64,000 nucleotides of DNA from Actinomycetota bacterium (GCA_002715425.1 PAYW01000009.1:34143-98142), one strand, 5' to 3'. Numbered from the stretch's first letter, positions 9,708-19,136 are shown. Program-made: numbers and translations. Notes: a model not told the origin generated them from the letters alone.

Positions 9708-10808
9708 CTACTCAGGAAATACAGCCGCTCTATCATTTAGCCCATATTTTTCGAACCGGCCCCAGAATCCATGTTCATACAATCCATAACCTACATGACC
9801 GTCATATTCAAATTTTCCCACATGGTCGACAACTCCATATTGTCCAATTCCTTGTATGTCATCAACCTTGTAATGAAGCCCCTGAACTATGGGATCTGGA
9901 CCCTGATACATCCCATGCCGCCAATCGTCCTCAATCCCATACCCTGTTCCAATAGCAACGAAGTTTGCAAGAAGGGGAGTGCAGTTCATAACAATATTGG
10001 AATCGCTGAATCGAATTACTGACCCATTAAGCATTCGTGTACCAGGAATCGTATCATGTTCGTATTCTGGCCTACCGAGCCACTCATTTGGTTTTAAGGG
10101 ATCTGCCCAAACGCGCATAGCTTCTTCTAGTTCGCGAACGCCTTCATTAGTTTCTTGGAGCATGTATATTATAGAGTGATCGCCAAAATCAACAGGGAAA
10201 TAATTCCAAAGCCCTTCCATAACTGAAACACCCTGCCGTATACCATCGGACTCTTTTTCGCCGACAGGTCTAATTCCCCAAGAGCGATCTCGGCTTCCAC
10301 CCCACTTGTCTGGAGTTACATTCCAACTCGATTCAGGTGTTGAAAGACTTCCTGTCCACCTTCCCATTTGAGCGAATCTTTGAGTATCGAATACTACTTT
10401 TCCTTCTCTTCTAAGATACTGCCTTGGTTCTTCCAAGGGAGGCTGAGATGCCTCCCATTGGACATCCATCGCGACGCCCCATTCGTTTTCTTCGCACGTG
10501 ACCCTAATGGCATTTAAGGGATCTAATATTTCAATCTCGATAGGTCCAAGCTTTAAGTTGGACCTATCGCCAAGCGGCCTTGATGCTCTTATAACTCGAT
10601 GATCTTCCTTTGTTCCGATTGCAAGGAAACCATCAGAAACACCCAAATTTGGATATTGTCCTAGGCCGAAAATTGCCATGACCTCATCACTAGATCCGTG
10701 AAGATTAAAATAGTATCGGTCGTAGAAATTGCGGTCACTTGTAGCCGGATTACGTATGTATTCTGCTGTCTGGTGAATAGGGAAATCATCCCAGGAAGAA
10801 ACCGACAT
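9708..10808 (-). CDS. Conserved protein of unknown function, lipocalin/AttH-like
   Basis: This is a soluble 366-residue protein with no signal peptide or membrane segment. The middle contains WNVTPDKWGGSRDRSWGIRPVG, a DRSWG-type motif seen in proteins of the AttH/lipocalin-like fold that includes CrtC hydratases. The rest is rich in Trp, Tyr, Gly and Asp. That assignment rests on one motif and is tentative. It lies upstream of the gcvP riboswitch on the same strand, 74 bases before it. It is divergent from the siderophore-interacting protein gene, which starts 155 bases away. No catalytic residues can be named. Confidence 0.7.
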   Translation of the reverse strand: MSVSSWDDFPIHQTAEYIRNPATSDRNFYDRYYFNLHGSSDEVMAIFGLGQYPNLGVSDGFLAIGTKEDHRVIRASRPLGDRSNLKLGPIEIEILDPLNAIRVTCEENEWGVAMDVQWEASQPPLEEPRQYLRREGKVVFDTQRFAQMGRWTGSLSTPESSWNVTPDKWGGSRDRSWGIRPVGEKESDGIRQGVSVMEGLWNYFPVDFGDHSIIYMLQETNEGVRELEEAMRVWADPLKPNEWLGRPEYEHDTIPGTRMLNGSVIRFSDSNIVMNCTPLLANFVAIGTGYGIEDDWRHGMYQGPDPIVQGLHYKVDDIQGIGQYGVVDHVGKFEYDGHVGYGLYEHGFWGRFEKYGLNDRAAVFPE

Positions 10809-10963
10809 CTCACCTCCATGATTTGATCGATCTATACGGAAAGATGGTATATGGATAAGATTAAATCATGAAATCAAGGAGAAAAAAGCAACTAATAAAG
10901 TATCTGGAGAAATGGACCATATAGTCACCAGTTAGTAAAATCGCAAATGAACTAAAGGACCAA

Positions 10964-11758
10964 ATGTTTGCAGAAGTTATCGATGTAGAGCGGATTACTC
11001 CCGGCCTAATTCGGGTCTTATTTGCTGGTGGAGACCTTGATGATTTTGAGGCAACCGAGTACACAGACCAATATATAAACGGCTATTTCGTCCCAGCTGA
11101 TGCACCGTACTCTGTGCCATTTGACCTAGATGCAGTTCGGGCACTTGGAGATGATTTACGGCCTAGGCCGAGACGTTTTACAGTGCGCAAATGGGATAAG
11201 GAAGCAAAAATACTCACCATAGACTTCGTAGTACATGGAGACGCAGGATACGCGGGACCTTGGGCTAAAAGAGCTATTCCGGGCGACAGACTTCAATTCA
11301 AAGGACCTAATGGTAGTTATTATCCAAGCGGAAATGTCGATTGGCACTTCTTTGCAGGTGATGAAACTGCAATTCCTGGCATTAGTGCTTCCCTTGAGGC
11401 ATTGGGCCCTAATGACCACTGTGTCGTATTTCTCGTCGTAGACAGCAACGAATTCGAAGTTCCACTCAAGTCAGAGGCAACTGTTGACATAAAGTGGCTT
11501 CATCGCAAAGACTCACCTGATCCCTCGTCACTCTTGTTGACTGCAATTAAAGAATTTGATTTCTTAAACGGAACTTACGACGTTTTCGTTCATGGAGAAG
11601 CAGGTGAAGTTCGAGAGTTGAGAAAGTACTTATTAAATGAAAAATCAGTAGACCCTGAAAAAGCTTCGATCTCCCCATATTGGCGAAGAAATCATACAGA
11701 TGAGGCATGGCGAAAGGTCAAGAAAGAATGGCTAGCTGATCAAGAAAACGATCTTTAA
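10964..11758 (+). CDS. Siderophore-interacting protein (FAD-dependent ferric-siderophore reductase family)
   Basis: The protein has the ViuB/SIP layout. A flavin-binding beta barrel contains PRPRRFTVRKWD, the Arg-x-Tyr/Phe-Thr flavin motif. It is followed by FVVHGDAGYAGPWAKRAIPGD, where the HG-GPA-like stretch contacts FAD, and then an NAD(P)-binding half starting FFAGDETAIPGI. Family members reduce ferric siderophores in the cytoplasm to release iron. The 264 residues are normal. The C-terminal region SPYWRRNHTDEAWR matches the family's usual GYWR-G ending, with SPYWRR in place of GYWRRG. There is no siderophore transporter in the window. It is convergent with the HAD gene. Confidence 0.9.
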   Translation: MFAEVIDVERITPGLIRVLFAGGDLDDFEATEYTDQYINGYFVPADAPYSVPFDLDAVRALGDDLRPRPRRFTVRKWDKEAKILTIDFVVHGDAGYAGPWAKRAIPGDRLQFKGPNGSYYPSGNVDWHFFAGDETAIPGISASLEALGPNDHCVVFLVVDSNEFEVPLKSEATVDIKWLHRKDSPDPSSLLLTAIKEFDFLNGTYDVFVHGEAGEVRELRKYLLNEKSVDPEKASISPYWRRNHTDEAWRKVKKEWLADQENDL

Positions 11759-11768
11759 CTTCTGCTCA

Positions 11769-12581
11769 CTAAATTAGACTCAGCACATTAGCCCAACCAC
11801 CCTTAGACGGAGCAGGTATAACGTAGTCAGCCATTTCAAGTAAGTACTCTTCGGATCCTTCAACTACAACAGATACATCAGCGCCTTCTAGTAGCTCTCT
11901 ATCATTACCAGCATCTCCGAGTGCGATAATTTTTGAAGGTTGAATATCGTAATAGTTGCACCATCTAACGACACCGGTCCATTTCGAGGTTGATGGCGGC
12001 TGAACCATCATTGAGTATTTTCCAAATAGTCTGTCCTCGTAATAAGCGACTGTGCCTAACGATTCTCTAGAAATAATGCTTTCTGCTCTCTCTAGATATG
12101 ACTTATCAATACCAAGGATACAAAAACTCAAAATCTTCTTATCCTCCGGAAACAAATTCAAATCATCAATTTCTACTAAATCCGCCCCGATTACTTCTAG
12201 GTGCCCTTCACTAGTTGTGGGAGAAGAAACGTAAACATAACTATCATCAGCATAAAAACAGGGAGATAGAGAGCAATCAGTGAAGATCTCTTTAATTCTC
12301 AACTCATTTTCCATTGGAAATTCTTGTAGGAAAAAATTAGATGACTCCTGAAAACAATAGCCAAGAGATCCATTTAGAAGTACTGCTTGATCCCGAAAAT
12401 CGTAACGTTGAAAGGCGTTGGTCACGCTTCTTAGACGCCTTCCAGTCGCTATTAATAGGGGAACGCCGTTATTCTTTATTTCATCTATTGCAGCTAAGGA
12501 AGCCGGATGGCACTCTTCTCCATCAAACCACAAAGTACCATCTAAGTCAGTAACGACCAGCGTCTCAACCTTCACCATCAA
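11769..12581 (-). CDS. HAD-superfamily hydrolase (Cof/SPP type)
   Basis: This is a phosphatase-like protein of 270 residues with the HAD motif I VVTDLDGTLW (nucleophile Asp and the second Asp), motif II in LLIATGRR, a motif III Lys in SKWTGV, and motif IV ALGDAGNDRELL. The region between motifs II and III is a large type-IIB cap, placing it with the Cof-type sugar-phosphate or nucleotide phosphatases. The substrate is not predictable. Two consecutive Met codons (12581 and 12578) are possible starts. It is transcribed convergently with the siderophore-interacting gene and divergently from the acyl-CoA operon. Confidence 0.86.
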   Translation of the reverse strand: MMVKVETLVVTDLDGTLWFDGEECHPASLAAIDEIKNNGVPLLIATGRRLRSVTNAFQRYDFRDQAVLLNGSLGYCFQESSNFFLQEFPMENELRIKEIFTDCSLSPCFYADDSYVYVSSPTTSEGHLEVIGADLVEIDDLNLFPEDKKILSFCILGIDKSYLERAESIISRESLGTVAYYEDRLFGKYSMMVQPPSTSKWTGVVRWCNYYDIQPSKIIALGDAGNDRELLEGADVSVVVEGSEEYLLEMADYVIPAPSKGGWANVLSLI

Positions 12582-12645
12582 ATTCTACAAGCCCCCATGA
12601 CCTAAAGTCACAATAAGGCGCCTGAAGTGCCTCTAGAATACGGAT

Positions 12646-13092
12646 ATGGGTAAGAAGAAAGTACCAGCGGTTGAAGGAATGTTTACGATGGACCCTGTCA
12701 GTCCAGCCCTAATAGGAGGAAAATCTAAGAGTTCAGGAAGTTACTACTTCCCAAAGGATCTAGCTGGAAATAACCCAGAAGCCGAAGCGAATGAGAGTAG
12801 GGAAGAGGTCGCCCTAACTAGACAGGGTAGAGTTTGGAGCTACACCTCAGCTGATTACCCTCCTGCCCTTCCTTACCTGATAACGGAGGAGCCATTCAAA
12901 CCATTTGTAATTGCTGCCGTGGAATTAGAAAAAGAAAGTATGGTCATTTGTGGCCAGATGATGCCCGGGATTCAAATTAGCGACATGCAAGTCGGTATGG
13001 AAGTTGAAATCGCTTTAGATGTCCTGTATGAAGATGATGAATTTCAATATATGGTTTGGAAATGGGAACCTGTTAGAAGGGGACACGAATGA
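12646..13092 (+). CDS. DUF35/OB-fold protein, cysteine-poor partner of a thiolase-like protein
   Basis: The gene is immediately upstream of a thiolase-like gene and overlaps it by 4 bases, the usual arrangement for DUF35 OB-fold partners of lipid-transfer thiolases. The N-terminal SGSYYFPKDLAGNNP segment aligns with the zinc ribbon of those proteins, but the Cys residues are gone. The only Cys in the protein is C102 in the OB part. The rest resembles the OB domain, with RQGRVWSYT, EPFKPFVIAAVELEK and VLYEDDEFQYMVWKWEP. It is probably a structural or substrate-channel partner of the next protein. This is inferred from context. It is 148 residues long. Confidence 0.78.
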   Translation: MGKKKVPAVEGMFTMDPVSPALIGGKSKSSGSYYFPKDLAGNNPEAEANESREEVALTRQGRVWSYTSADYPPALPYLITEEPFKPFVIAAVELEKESMVICGQMMPGIQISDMQVGMEVEIALDVLYEDDEFQYMVWKWEPVRRGHE

Positions 13093-14285
13093 GCGTTGGA
13101 GAAATAGCCATACTTGGTGCCGGAATGCATCCTTGGGGTAAATTTGTTGGAAAGTCGTTTGTTGATCTTGGTGTACACGCTGCAAGAGATGCCCTCAAAG
13201 ATGCTGATGTAGAGTGGGGTGAAGTCCAATTTGTATCAGGAGCCAACACTGTGAGGAACGGTTATCCTGGATGGGTTTCTGGCTCTACATTTGCAAATGC
13301 ACTTGGTTTTCAGGGAGCTCAGCTCGCATCAAGCTATGCTGCGTGTGCTTCTGGCGTAACTGCATTATCGATCGCTCGTGCACAAATCCTTTCTGGTATT
13401 TGTGATGTTGCTCTTGTAGTAGGTGCCGACCAAGTTCCAAAGGGCATGTTCGCACCTGTGCCTGGTGATCGACCCCAAGATGTTGACTGGCTTCGTTTTC
13501 GACTACTTGGTCTCTCAAACCCAGCTTACTTTGGTTTATTTGCGAGAAGAAGAATGGCTTTATACGGAGATACCGAAGAAGACTTCGCTGCCGTAAAGGT
13601 TAAGAACTCACTTCATGGATCTAAAAATCCTAATGCACGATTTACTAAAACATTCACACATGAAGACATCGAAGCATCTCCGATCGTCGCCGATCCACTT
13701 CGGTTGCTTGAAATATGCACGACAAGTGATGGGGGAGCAGCCCTTGTAGTTTCTAGTCTTAAATATGCAAGGCAAAAAGGAGTTACTGACCCTGTCAAAA
13801 TATCCGGAATCTCTACTGTCGGACCAACTTATCCAAACGCGATCATAGATATGCCATATCTTGCTTCCGATTCATGGGCTGTTTCTGGAGACCCCTCACA
13901 TACGTTTAAAAACCAAATAGCACAACACGCGTACGCTGAGGCAGGAATTTTACCAAGTGATCTAGACTTCGCAGAAGTTTATGACCTTAGCTCTGCTTAC
14001 GAAATGGATTGGTATGAGCACATTGGGCTTTGTGAAGCAGGGGAAGCTAGAGAACTGCTTCACAGCGGTGCCACATCCATCGGAGGGACAATACCAGTCA
14101 ATCCATCTGGTGGATTGGGAGCATTTGGTGAAGCAATACCCGCCCAAGCTATTGCTCAAGTGTGTGAACTAACTTGGCAACTAAGGGGAGAAGCAGGAGA
14201 TAGGCAAGTAGATAACGCAACAGTCGGACTTTCAATTAACTATGGAATGTTTGGGCATGGAAGCTCTGTAATAGCAAGGAGATAG
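13089..14285 (+). CDS. Thiolase-like lipid-transfer (SCP-x type) acyl-CoA protein
   Basis: This is a thiolase-fold protein of 398 residues. A nucleophilic Cys is present in SSYAACASGV (C86). The C-terminal half has NPSGGLGAFGEAIPAQA, where the catalytic His of the usual GHP motif is replaced by G347-E348-A349. The second catalytic Cys position near the end reads YGMFGHGSS without Cys. Such proteins occur in actinobacterial acyl-CoA and steroid degradation pathways paired with DUF35 partners, where some act as aldolases rather than thiolases. The gene overlaps the DUF35 gene and is followed 1 base later by an enoyl-CoA hydratase gene, forming one operon. Confidence 0.85.
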   Translation: MSVGEIAILGAGMHPWGKFVGKSFVDLGVHAARDALKDADVEWGEVQFVSGANTVRNGYPGWVSGSTFANALGFQGAQLASSYAACASGVTALSIARAQILSGICDVALVVGADQVPKGMFAPVPGDRPQDVDWLRFRLLGLSNPAYFGLFARRRMALYGDTEEDFAAVKVKNSLHGSKNPNARFTKTFTHEDIEASPIVADPLRLLEICTTSDGGAALVVSSLKYARQKGVTDPVKISGISTVGPTYPNAIIDMPYLASDSWAVSGDPSHTFKNQIAQHAYAEAGILPSDLDFAEVYDLSSAYEMDWYEHIGLCEAGEARELLHSGATSIGGTIPVNPSGGLGAFGEAIPAQAIAQVCELTWQLRGEAGDRQVDNATVGLSINYGMFGHGSSVIARR

Positions 14286-14286
14286 T

Positions 14287-15042
14287 ATGGCGATTCTTTT
14301 AGACACTCACAGCAATGGAGTACTCCGTATAACTATGGATAATCCACCCGTAAACGCTCTCAATGTTGATGATACGTTCGAGATAGCCTCCATATGTGAC
14401 TCTATACGTCACAAACCTGAAATTACAGTTCTAATTATTACTGCAACCGGAAAAGGATTTTGTGCTGGTGTCGACATTAAAGAGCTCGAAGAGAGAGATG
14501 GCCATGAAGGGATACTTCAAGTCAATGAAGCTTGTTTCCAAGCATTCCGTGCTGTACATGATTGCGACGTCCCAGTGATTGCTTCCGTTAATGATTTTTG
14601 TCTTGGAACTGGAATAGGGCTGGTAGGTTGCTCCGATATTATAATTGCCTCCTCAGGAGCCCAATTCGGCTTACCTGAAGTAGACAATGGAGCCCTTGGA
14701 GCTCTTACACATCTTGAACGACTCGTACCTCGACAGCGAGCCCGACAAATGCTCTACACCTGTGAAACTGCGACTGCTGAAGAATTGCACGGATATGGGA
14801 CTATATACCAACACGTTGCACCAGAGGAATTGGATTCAACTTCTCTTGAACTTGCGAGCAAAATTGCTTCTAAGCAACCCCTTACAATTCGTGCTGCAAA
14901 ACGCTCTGCTATAGGTATTGACACACAAGATGTAAAGAAAAGCTATCGGTACGAACAAGGCTTTACGTTTCAACTGAATCTAGCAGGTGAAGGCCAGAGA
15001 GCACGTCAAGAATTTCTCGATGGAAGAAGAGAAAAAAACTGA
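14287..15042 (+). CDS. Enoyl-CoA hydratase/isomerase family protein
   Basis: This is a crotonase-fold enzyme of 251 residues and the third gene of the acyl-CoA operon. Oxyanion-hole elements are FCAGVDIKELEE and NDFCLGTGIGLVGC. The acidic residue in FGLPEVDNGALGA corresponds to one catalytic Glu. The role is probably hydration of an enoyl-CoA or a related isomerisation in the same pathway as the thiolase-like protein upstream. That pathway (branched or cyclic acyl chain) is not identifiable. The start ATG sits 1 base after the previous stop, with AAGGAG ending 5 bases before it. Confidence 0.87.
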   Translation: MAILLDTHSNGVLRITMDNPPVNALNVDDTFEIASICDSIRHKPEITVLIITATGKGFCAGVDIKELEERDGHEGILQVNEACFQAFRAVHDCDVPVIASVNDFCLGTGIGLVGCSDIIIASSGAQFGLPEVDNGALGALTHLERLVPRQRARQMLYTCETATAEELHGYGTIYQHVAPEELDSTSLELASKIASKQPLTIRAAKRSAIGIDTQDVKKSYRYEQGFTFQLNLAGEGQRARQEFLDGRREKN

Positions 15043-15147
15043 TTTCTTATCTTCACCAAATTGATAGAGAAGATAGCCCGACTGGATCTGACCTACCTCA
15101 CAAATCGGTGTAATGTACGTGCAGTGAATTGAATGTCTGGGGGCTAC

Positions 15148-16650
15148 ATGAGACTTTTGCTTAAATTACTTTGTCCGTTTATCGCAATAGCACTAATAAC
15201 TTCGAGTTGCGGTGGAAGTGAAAGAGCTGCGACCTCTACTAGTTCCGAAGGAGGTACTTCTAATAACAGCACCGAAACGGATGATGATCAATCCGTGGGC
15301 ACGCAAGATACTACAGAACAAGATACTACAGAAACCGATAGCCAAGAAGACGAAGCTCAAACGCCCAATGATTCAGAAGAAACGCCTCCACCTGAACCCG
15401 AAGCACCTACCTTCGGTGACCTTCAATGGCCATGCGGTCCAGGTACTGCCAATGGCGCTACCGACCAAGGTGTGACAAACGAAAGCATCCTTATCGGCGG
15501 TGGAGATGATCGAGGATTTGTTGGTTCACTTGGACTTAACATCACGCAGACAGACACTATTCAAGCATTTGTAGATATATGCAATGAAATGGGAGGAATC
15601 CTAGGAAGGGAAATAATTGTTGAACTATATGACGCAAAAATCTTTGAGGTATCTTCAGTTTGGCTAGATGCTTGTCCACGAATGTTCATGATGGTTGGGG
15701 AGGGATTCGCTGTAGACGGCTTTGGTGAAGAATCTAGGGTTCAATGCCAACTTGCACACATCCCCGCATGGACTGTTTCGGCTGCTGCTGCACACGGTCC
15801 ATGGATGATACAACCAGTTCCTAACCCTGCTGATCGTATGTCTTTGTCAATAGCCGCCTGGATTTCAGATACGTATCCCGACACTATTGCTTCTTCAGCG
15901 ACTGTCTACGGAAACTTCGCAGCGACAATAGAGAACAAGGACAAGGTCCTTGCCTCCTATCCGCAGATTGGTTTCGAATTCGACAAAAATCTAGAATACA
16001 ACATCAACGGTGAAGACGACTGGACACCATTTGTCTTATCATTGAAGGACTCTGAGATTAAGCATGTATATTTCACCGGAACTTGTCTGCCTAATTATCA
16101 AGCCTTTAGGGCTTCCGCAGCTGTTAATAATTTCGAAGCCATCTACTCAGTCGATCCTAACTTCTACGAAGATTCTTGTAGACGGGCAAATAGCGACGGA
16201 GTAATGAACGGCACATTCATAAGGAGCGCATATATACCATTTGAAGAAAGGAGCTCTTCTAAAGCCGTAGATGACTACCTAAAGATCATGGAAACCAACG
16301 GCGGCGAAATAGCTTTACTCGGCATGCAAACAGCATCCGCATTCATGCTGTGGGCCACTGCAGCTAAGGCGTGCGGTTCTGATTTGACTCGAGAGTGTGT
16401 ACTAAACAAAGCGGATGAAATCGACGTATGGACAGGAGGGGGATTACATGTCCCAAGTAATCCTGGTGTTAACGAAACACCTCCATGTGGGCTGGTAATG
16501 GAGCTGGTGAACGATTCATACCGACGAGTGTTCCCTGAGGAACCTGGCACCTACGCATGTGATGAGTCATGGTCTGCATCGTTCACAACTGAATGGAGCG
16601 AGCAAGCAAAGCTTGATGAGAATCGAGTTTCGAATCAATTTACAGATTGA
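15148..16650 (+). CDS. Lipoprotein substrate-binding protein of a Liv-type ABC transporter
   Basis: This is an extracytoplasmic receptor of the periplasmic-binding-protein class I (Leu/Ile/Val-type) family. The N-terminal signal with lipobox TSSC is followed by a long Ser/Thr/Glu/Gln-rich linker, which would hold it away from the membrane. The receptor domain begins around residue 95. I prefer the start at 15148, because GGGGGC lies a few bases upstream, over the ATG at 15133. The next three genes encode the fused permease and two ATPases, so this is the binding protein of that importer. The ligand cannot be fixed. Family members bind branched amino acids, amides, urea and aromatic acids. Confidence 0.88.
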   Translation: MRLLLKLLCPFIAIALITSSCGGSERAATSTSSEGGTSNNSTETDDDQSVGTQDTTEQDTTETDSQEDEAQTPNDSEETPPPEPEAPTFGDLQWPCGPGTANGATDQGVTNESILIGGGDDRGFVGSLGLNITQTDTIQAFVDICNEMGGILGREIIVELYDAKIFEVSSVWLDACPRMFMMVGEGFAVDGFGEESRVQCQLAHIPAWTVSAAAAHGPWMIQPVPNPADRMSLSIAAWISDTYPDTIASSATVYGNFAATIENKDKVLASYPQIGFEFDKNLEYNINGEDDWTPFVLSLKDSEIKHVYFTGTCLPNYQAFRASAAVNNFEAIYSVDPNFYEDSCRRANSDGVMNGTFIRSAYIPFEERSSSKAVDDYLKIMETNGGEIALLGMQTASAFMLWATAAKACGSDLTRECVLNKADEIDVWTGGGLHVPSNPGVNETPPCGLVMELVNDSYRRVFPEEPGTYACDESWSASFTTEWSEQAKLDENRVSNQFTD

Positions 16651-16667
16651 GAGTACGACGATAATTC

Positions 16668-19136
16668 ATGACCGAATTCATCACTTTTACGGTCGTAGGT
16701 TTAGCAACAGGAGCAATATATTCGATTGCTTCGGCAGGTCTGGTTGTTACTTATACCACTTCTGGTATTTTCAATTTCGCGCATGGCGCTATAGGCATGT
16801 TTTCAGCCTTTCTTTATTGGCAATTGAGATGGGACGACGGCTGGGGTGGAAACTGGCCAGCACCAATAGCGCTACTGTTCGTCCTTTTTATCGCAGCACC
16901 AATAATTGGAATAATTCTCCAGGTACTTGTCATGCGCGGCCTAGAAGGGACAAGCGAAACAACGAAACTAGTCATACCCATCGCAGTAATGCTTGCCTTT
17001 ATTGGAATTGCCAATTGGGTTTGGCAAGGAGCTGAGCAGAGAATCCCCAAACCATTCTTTGGGAGGAACGCCAAGTGGTCGATCGGTGACGCCTATATCA
17101 CCTGGCATCAAACGGTAATCGTGATCGTCGCAGTCTTACTAGCTGTTGCTTTAAGGTTTTTGCTATTTAAGACAAAAATCGGCATCACGATGCGAGCTGT
17201 TGTTGATAATACAAGCCTTGTCGAACTCAATGGTGGTCGCCCTAACCGAGCTGCATTACAAAGCTGGGCAATTGGATCGATTTTAGCAGCGGTTGCTGGT
17301 GTTTTGATTTCACCGTTACTTGGTGGCTTGGGAGTTCTAGCTCTTACATTGCTTGTCGTGAATGCATATGCCGCAGCTATTTTTGGAAAATTAAAAAACC
17401 TTCCTCTCACCTTTATCGGCGGGCTTGTAATTGGAGTATCAGTTTCATATTGGAATTGGATATCAAGCACTGGACAAAAGTGGCCTTGGCTTTCGGAACT
17501 AAGAACGACTCTGCCCGTCGTTATCCTATTCTTTGTTCTCCTGTTGTTACCTCAGGAAAGATTACGAGGAAACCATGCTGCAACTATCCGCGAGCGATTT
17601 GCAGTTCCAACTATTAAAACTTCACTTGTATGGAGTTTTATATTTGTTCTGGTAATTTCTGGCTTGAGCTTGATTATTACGAATAAGTGGGAATCTTTAC
17701 TAACCAGAGGTTTGACCATGGGGATAATCGCATTATCTATGGTTCTTCTTACCGGCTATGCCGGTGAACTCAATTTGGCCCCATTGGCGTTTGCAGGCAT
17801 TGGAGCCATATCAGCATTTCAATTCGACGTAGGTTCAGCTGTCGAAACAGGTTCAGGATTTGCGACCTTAATCGTTCTTCTTGCTATTTCTTTCGGTGTT
17901 CTCGTTTTTCCTGCATTTGGCCTAGTAAAGCGTCGGCTATACATGTCCGTGGCAAGTTTTGCTTTATTTGTTTTCGTACTTGTTGTTTTCTTCGACCGAA
18001 CGACCGGAACAGGAATAGCCAGCAAAGAGAGTATGTCTCTATCTGGATTAGTAGTTGCAGCCTTAATATCAGGTTCAGTCGGCGCAGTTGTCGCCCTTCC
18101 AGCTCTTAGACTACGAGGACTTTATTTGGGTTTGGCGACATTCGCATTCGCAATCTTTGTTGACAGAATGGTTTACAAGCAACGAGAGACACTTTCATTC
18201 GACATCCCATTAATAGGCGATAGCGAAGACGTTTCCATCAATCTGTTCAATAATGGAGCACTTAATATTCCACGCCCTAGATTTTTGGGTATTAATTTTG
18301 CCGAGAAGCAATGGGCGATGCTTATCTTCGTATCAATAACTTTCTGTGTTATTTCTGTTGCCTTAATTCAATTACGGAAAAGCTCGTATGGCCGACAATT
18401 AACAGCGATGAAGGATAGTCCAGCTGCATGTGCAACCCTTGGAATGAATATGCGCCGCCTTAAACTGTCTGTATTCACGCTAGCTGCAGCTATTGCTGGG
18501 TTCGGCGGAGCATTGCATGCATCGAATCTTCGAACGATTCAAGAAGATTACCCATTTACCATCTGGGAAGGGCTCGCCCTTTTCATGCTTACTGTTGTGG
18601 GAGGAATCGGGTATGTAAGTGGTGCACTATTTGGCGGGTTAATTTATGCCTGTGCATTTATCGTAATGGGTGATTTATGGGGAAAACTTGCTGAAGATTG
18701 GGGAAGCTTCAGTTGGTTGTTTACATTTCTGCAAGACTTTTTCTTACTCTTAGGACCAGCATTAGCTGGCATAGGCCTAGGTAGGAATCCCAGTGGAGTA
18801 GGAAGTCAGATATTCGACGGATTTCGGATTCTTCGAAATAAAAATCATAGATTCCTCGTAATCTCGGGATGTTCACTGATTACTTTGAGTTGGTTCTTTA
18901 GGGTTGTCGAGGTCTATAACGGGTGGGTGTTCATCATGACATCTCTACCTATTCTATTCCTGATGCCGCTACTTGCTGAAGCTAGAGACCGAGATAGAAA
19001 GAACAAGGAAGATCTTCCAATTGAAATGGCCGGAATTGAATATGACTTTTCTGATGAATTGATTTCTTTCTTAGACGTTGAACTAGCGATCACTTCCGAC
19101 CTAAATGTTGATGAGAGGAGCAAACGAAATGAATGA
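16668..19136 (+). CDS. Fused LivH-LivM branched-chain amino acid-type ABC permease
   Basis: One 822-residue chain carries both membrane subunits of a Liv-type importer. The LivH half is residues 1-290, starting GLATGAIYSIASAGLVVTYT with the FNFAHG motif. The LivM half is roughly 330-715, with LTGYAGELNLAPLAFAG, ALRLRGLYLGLATFAF and YGRQLTAMKDSPAACATLGM. A further 110 residues follow, with two hydrophobic segments (LVISGCSLITLSWFF and FIMTSLPILFLMPLL) and an acidic tail. Liv permeases are usually two genes. The gene overlaps livG by 8 bases, and the layout is receptor, permease, ATPase, ATPase. Confidence 0.93.
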   Translation: MTEFITFTVVGLATGAIYSIASAGLVVTYTTSGIFNFAHGAIGMFSAFLYWQLRWDDGWGGNWPAPIALLFVLFIAAPIIGIILQVLVMRGLEGTSETTKLVIPIAVMLAFIGIANWVWQGAEQRIPKPFFGRNAKWSIGDAYITWHQTVIVIVAVLLAVALRFLLFKTKIGITMRAVVDNTSLVELNGGRPNRAALQSWAIGSILAAVAGVLISPLLGGLGVLALTLLVVNAYAAAIFGKLKNLPLTFIGGLVIGVSVSYWNWISSTGQKWPWLSELRTTLPVVILFFVLLLLPQERLRGNHAATIRERFAVPTIKTSLVWSFIFVLVISGLSLIITNKWESLLTRGLTMGIIALSMVLLTGYAGELNLAPLAFAGIGAISAFQFDVGSAVETGSGFATLIVLLAISFGVLVFPAFGLVKRRLYMSVASFALFVFVLVVFFDRTTGTGIASKESMSLSGLVVAALISGSVGAVVALPALRLRGLYLGLATFAFAIFVDRMVYKQRETLSFDIPLIGDSEDVSINLFNNGALNIPRPRFLGINFAEKQWAMLIFVSITFCVISVALIQLRKSSYGRQLTAMKDSPAACATLGMNMRRLKLSVFTLAAAIAGFGGALHASNLRTIQEDYPFTIWEGLALFMLTVVGGIGYVSGALFGGLIYACAFIVMGDLWGKLAEDWGSFSWLFTFLQDFFLLLGPALAGIGLGRNPSGVGSQIFDGFRILRNKNHRFLVISGCSLITLSWFFRVVEVYNGWVFIMTSLPILFLMPLLAEARDRDRKNKEDLPIEMAGIEYDFSDELISFLDVELAITSDLNVDERSKRNE

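Noticed and set aside
15043..15132. Stem TATCTTC/GAAGATA after the enoyl-CoA hydratase gene
   Set aside because: The stem is 7 bp with a 12-15 base loop and no T run, so it is not convincing as a terminator.
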